From an uncultured Sphingomonadaceae bacterium (GTDB taxonomy: Bacteria > Pseudomonadota > Alphaproteobacteria > Sphingomonadales > Sphingomonadaceae), in assembly GCA_947499255.1 (NCBI GenBank), contig CANMNF010000003.1, positions 62,001-126,000 on the forward strand: a stretch of 64,000 nucleotides of DNA. Reading direction: 5' to 3'. The notes under the pieces were generated by a model. The model was not told the origin of the DNA. It did no database searches and was given only the letters and a program-made list of their open reading frames with translations. Each line of letters starts with the position of its first letter. The first letter of the stretch is position 1. The position numbers and the translations under genes were made by a program. Positions 62,327 through 64,000 of this stretch are shown here, in pieces.

Positions 62327-63352
62327 ATGCCGCTTCTTGATGTTCGCAACCTTAGCACCTCGTTCCATTTGCGCAGCGGCATTGTCCGCGCTGCGCAGAA
62401 TATCAGCCTGACGCTGGAAAAGGGGGAGACGCTGGGCATTGTTGGCGAATCCGGATCTGGCAAATCGGTCACGTGTTATTCGATCCTGCAGCTGATCCCG
62501 CAACCTCCCGGCCGCATTGAAAGCGGGGAAGTGTTGTTTGAAGGGCGGGATCTTCTCAAGCTTTCAGAATCGGAAATGCGCTCGATCCGTGGGAAACGAA
62601 TTTCGATGATCTTTCAGGATCCGATGACGTCGCTAAACCCGTATTTGCGCATCTCAACACAGCTTATTGAGGCGATCCGTGTCCATGACAATATGGATGA
62701 GGATGCCGCGCTGAAAAAAGCGATCACTGCGCTTGAAGAAGTCGGCATTCCCGATGCCGCAAGCCGCGTGCGTAGTTACCCGCATGAGTTTTCCGGCGGT
62801 ATGCGTCAACGTGTGATGATCGCAATGGCGCTGGTCAATGATCCCGATTTGCTGATCGCTGATGAACCGACAACGGCGCTGGATGTGACCGTGCAAGCGC
62901 AAGTCCTCGACATCATTAAAGAGCGTCAGCGCCGTTTGGGCACTGCGGTTATCCTTGTAACGCATGATCTGGGCGTTGTGGCTGGCACGTGTGACAAAGT
63001 GCAGGTCATGTATGCCGGGCAAGTGGTGGAAAGCGGCACGACGGATCAAGTCTTCTACAATCCGCAGCACGCCTATACCCGCTCTTTGCAGAAGGCGATC
63101 CCCTCGCTTCAGGCCAAGAATGAGGCATTGTATACGATTGCGGGCACTCCGCCTGACTTGTCCAAGCCTGTTCTAGGCTGCGCTTTCTATCCGCGATGCC
63201 CGTTCCCCAAGGTCAAAGATCAGGATGGTCCTGCACCGGAACTGACTGAGCTGAGTGGCGGGCATTGCGTTCGCGATTGCGGTTATTGCGATCGCACCAA
63301 GCCGATAGAGACGGTATTGGCGCAGGACGTGGTGGCGGAGGAAACACCGTGA
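62327..63352 (+). CDS. oppD: Oligopeptide ABC transporter ATP-binding protein OppD type
   Basis: A 341-residue ATPase with Walker A GESGSGKSVTCYSILQLIP, signature FSGGMRQRVMIAMALV, Walker B LLIADEPTTALDVTVQAQ and the C-terminal oligopeptide/dipeptide extension with a Cys cluster (GCAFYPRCPF, HCVRDCGYC). ATG at 62327 with AAGGA is preferred over TTG at 62321. Its stop overlaps the GTG start of the OppF gene. Confidence 0.9.
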   Translation: MPLLDVRNLSTSFHLRSGIVRAAQNISLTLEKGETLGIVGESGSGKSVTCYSILQLIPQPPGRIESGEVLFEGRDLLKLSESEMRSIRGKRISMIFQDPMTSLNPYLRISTQLIEAIRVHDNMDEDAALKKAITALEEVGIPDAASRVRSYPHEFSGGMRQRVMIAMALVNDPDLLIADEPTTALDVTVQAQVLDIIKERQRRLGTAVILVTHDLGVVAGTCDKVQVMYAGQVVESGTTDQVFYNPQHAYTRSLQKAIPSLQAKNEALYTIAGTPPDLSKPVLGCAFYPRCPFPKVKDQDGPAPELTELSGGHCVRDCGYCDRTKPIETVLAQDVVAEETP

Positions 63353-64000
63353 GCTCTGCGCAAACTGATCTGCGCGAGGACTTCCTTGTTCTCGATAACG
63401 TGACCCAGCATTTCGATCTGGGGAGGCACTTGTTTTCGCGAAAGAGCAAAGGCGTGGTGAAAGCAGTCGATGGCATTTCGCTGACGATCAAACAGGGTGA
63501 AATCCTTGGCATTGTGGGCGAATCTGGCTGCGGGAAGACAACGCTGAGCCGCACGATCATGCAGCTTTTGCGGCCGACATCAGGCCAGATATTTCTTGAA
63601 GGCAAAGAACTCAGCGCGCTTAGCGATGCCGATATTCGGGCTGAGCGAATCAATTTCCAGATGATCTTTCAAGACCCCTATGCCTCGCTCAATCCGCGGC
63701 TAACGGTTTTTACAACTTTGAGCGAAGCGATTGGGCGCCGTCATCCTGATTTGCGCGGAGAAGACCTGCGCGCCCGCGTGATTGAGCTGATGCGAACGGT
63801 GGGCCTCAACCCTGCGCAAATGAACCGATATCCGCATGAATTTTCCGGCGGGCAGCGTCAGCGTGTGGCGATTGCACGCGCGCTTGCGCCCGAACCCAAA
63901 CTGGTAATTGCCGATGAGCCTGTTTCAGCGCTCGACGTTTCCATCCAGTCGCAGATCCTGAACCTGCTAAAGCGGTTAAGCTCAGAAATGGGACTGACGA
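63349..64000 (+). CDS. oppF: Oligopeptide ABC transporter ATP-binding protein OppF type (partial)
   Basis: The frame starts with GTG overlapping the oppD stop and is open to the right edge, so about 217 residues are seen. Walker A is GESGCGKTTLSRTIMQL, the signature YPHEFSGGQRQRVAIARAL and Walker B LVIADEPVSALDVSIQSQ. The N-terminal stretch has VTQHFDLGRHLFSRKS, typical of OppF/DppF. Its C-terminal oligopeptide extension lies outside the window. With OppD it forms the ATPase pair of the importer. Confidence 0.92.
   Translation, partial: MSSAQTDLREDFLVLDNVTQHFDLGRHLFSRKSKGVVKAVDGISLTIKQGEILGIVGESGCGKTTLSRTIMQLLRPTSGQIFLEGKELSALSDADIRAERINFQMIFQDPYASLNPRLTVFTTLSEAIGRRHPDLRGEDLRARVIELMRTVGLNPAQMNRYPHEFSGGQRQRVAIARALAPEPKLVIADEPVSALDVSIQSQILNLLKRLSSEMGLT

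Overview
The window looks like chromosome of a Gram-negative alphaproteobacterium, most plausibly a marine sphingomonad (Erythrobacter-like). The reasons are a TonB-dependent receptor of the sphingomonad catabolic type, large autotransporters ending in Phe, a GAAC-N7-GAAC (alphaproteobacterial LexA-type) site, a poxvirus-like topoisomerase IB and DUF1838/IclR catabolic genes. The taxon is an inference; no rRNA or tRNA gene was seen.

Layout. 1-8.2 kb (minus): a catabolic operon read from an AbgT-type transporter through a sugar isomerase/epimerase, an enolase-superfamily dehydratase/racemase, a FadR-type GntR regulator and a 2-hydroxyacid dehydrogenase to a lipoprotein dehydrogenase-cytochrome c that runs off the left edge. 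8.4-12.4 kb: autotransporter built of ~190-residue repeats. 12.7-17.5 kb: OxyR-type regulator and an FbpABC/FutA-type ferric iron ABC importer with a Fur-like box. 17.8-20.2 kb: LysR regulator, SbtA-like bicarbonate/Na+ transporter and its SbtB-like PII protein. 20.3-22.6 kb: Crp/Fnr regulator with a DUF2892 membrane protein, two rhodaneses and an isoprenylcysteine-methyltransferase-like protein (probably sulfur/persulfide handling). 22.6-31.7 kb: ECF sigma factor and transmembrane Ser/Thr kinase, divergent from an 1855-residue autotransporter with a duplicated passenger.

31.9-35.9 kb is a DNA-repair island: topoisomerase IB divergent from a radical-SAM/UdgX pair that carries a perfect LexA-type box just before its start codon. 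36.1-40.0 kb is a Zur-type zinc operon like Pseudomonas PA4063-4066 (exported leader protein, ABC ATPase, FtsX-type permease with a His-rich loop, DUF3299), followed by DUF1826 and a separately promoted MerC-like protein. 40.0-40.4 kb is gene-free with a strong hairpin.

40.4-53.7 kb is a catabolic cluster around two exported DUF1838 paralogues, two IclR regulators, an exported SRPBCC protein, a TonB-dependent receptor, an FAD monooxygenase, an NmrA-like reductase, a YciI-like protein and a serine hydrolase, with a glycosyltransferase set between them. The substrate is unknown; an aromatic or polycyclic compound is a guess from the monooxygenase. 53.9-58.5 kb: tRNA hydroxylase TrhO, a glutathione transferase-like protein, ProB and divergent PutP. 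58.8-64 kb: an oligopeptide ABC operon OppABCDF, truncated in oppF by the right edge.
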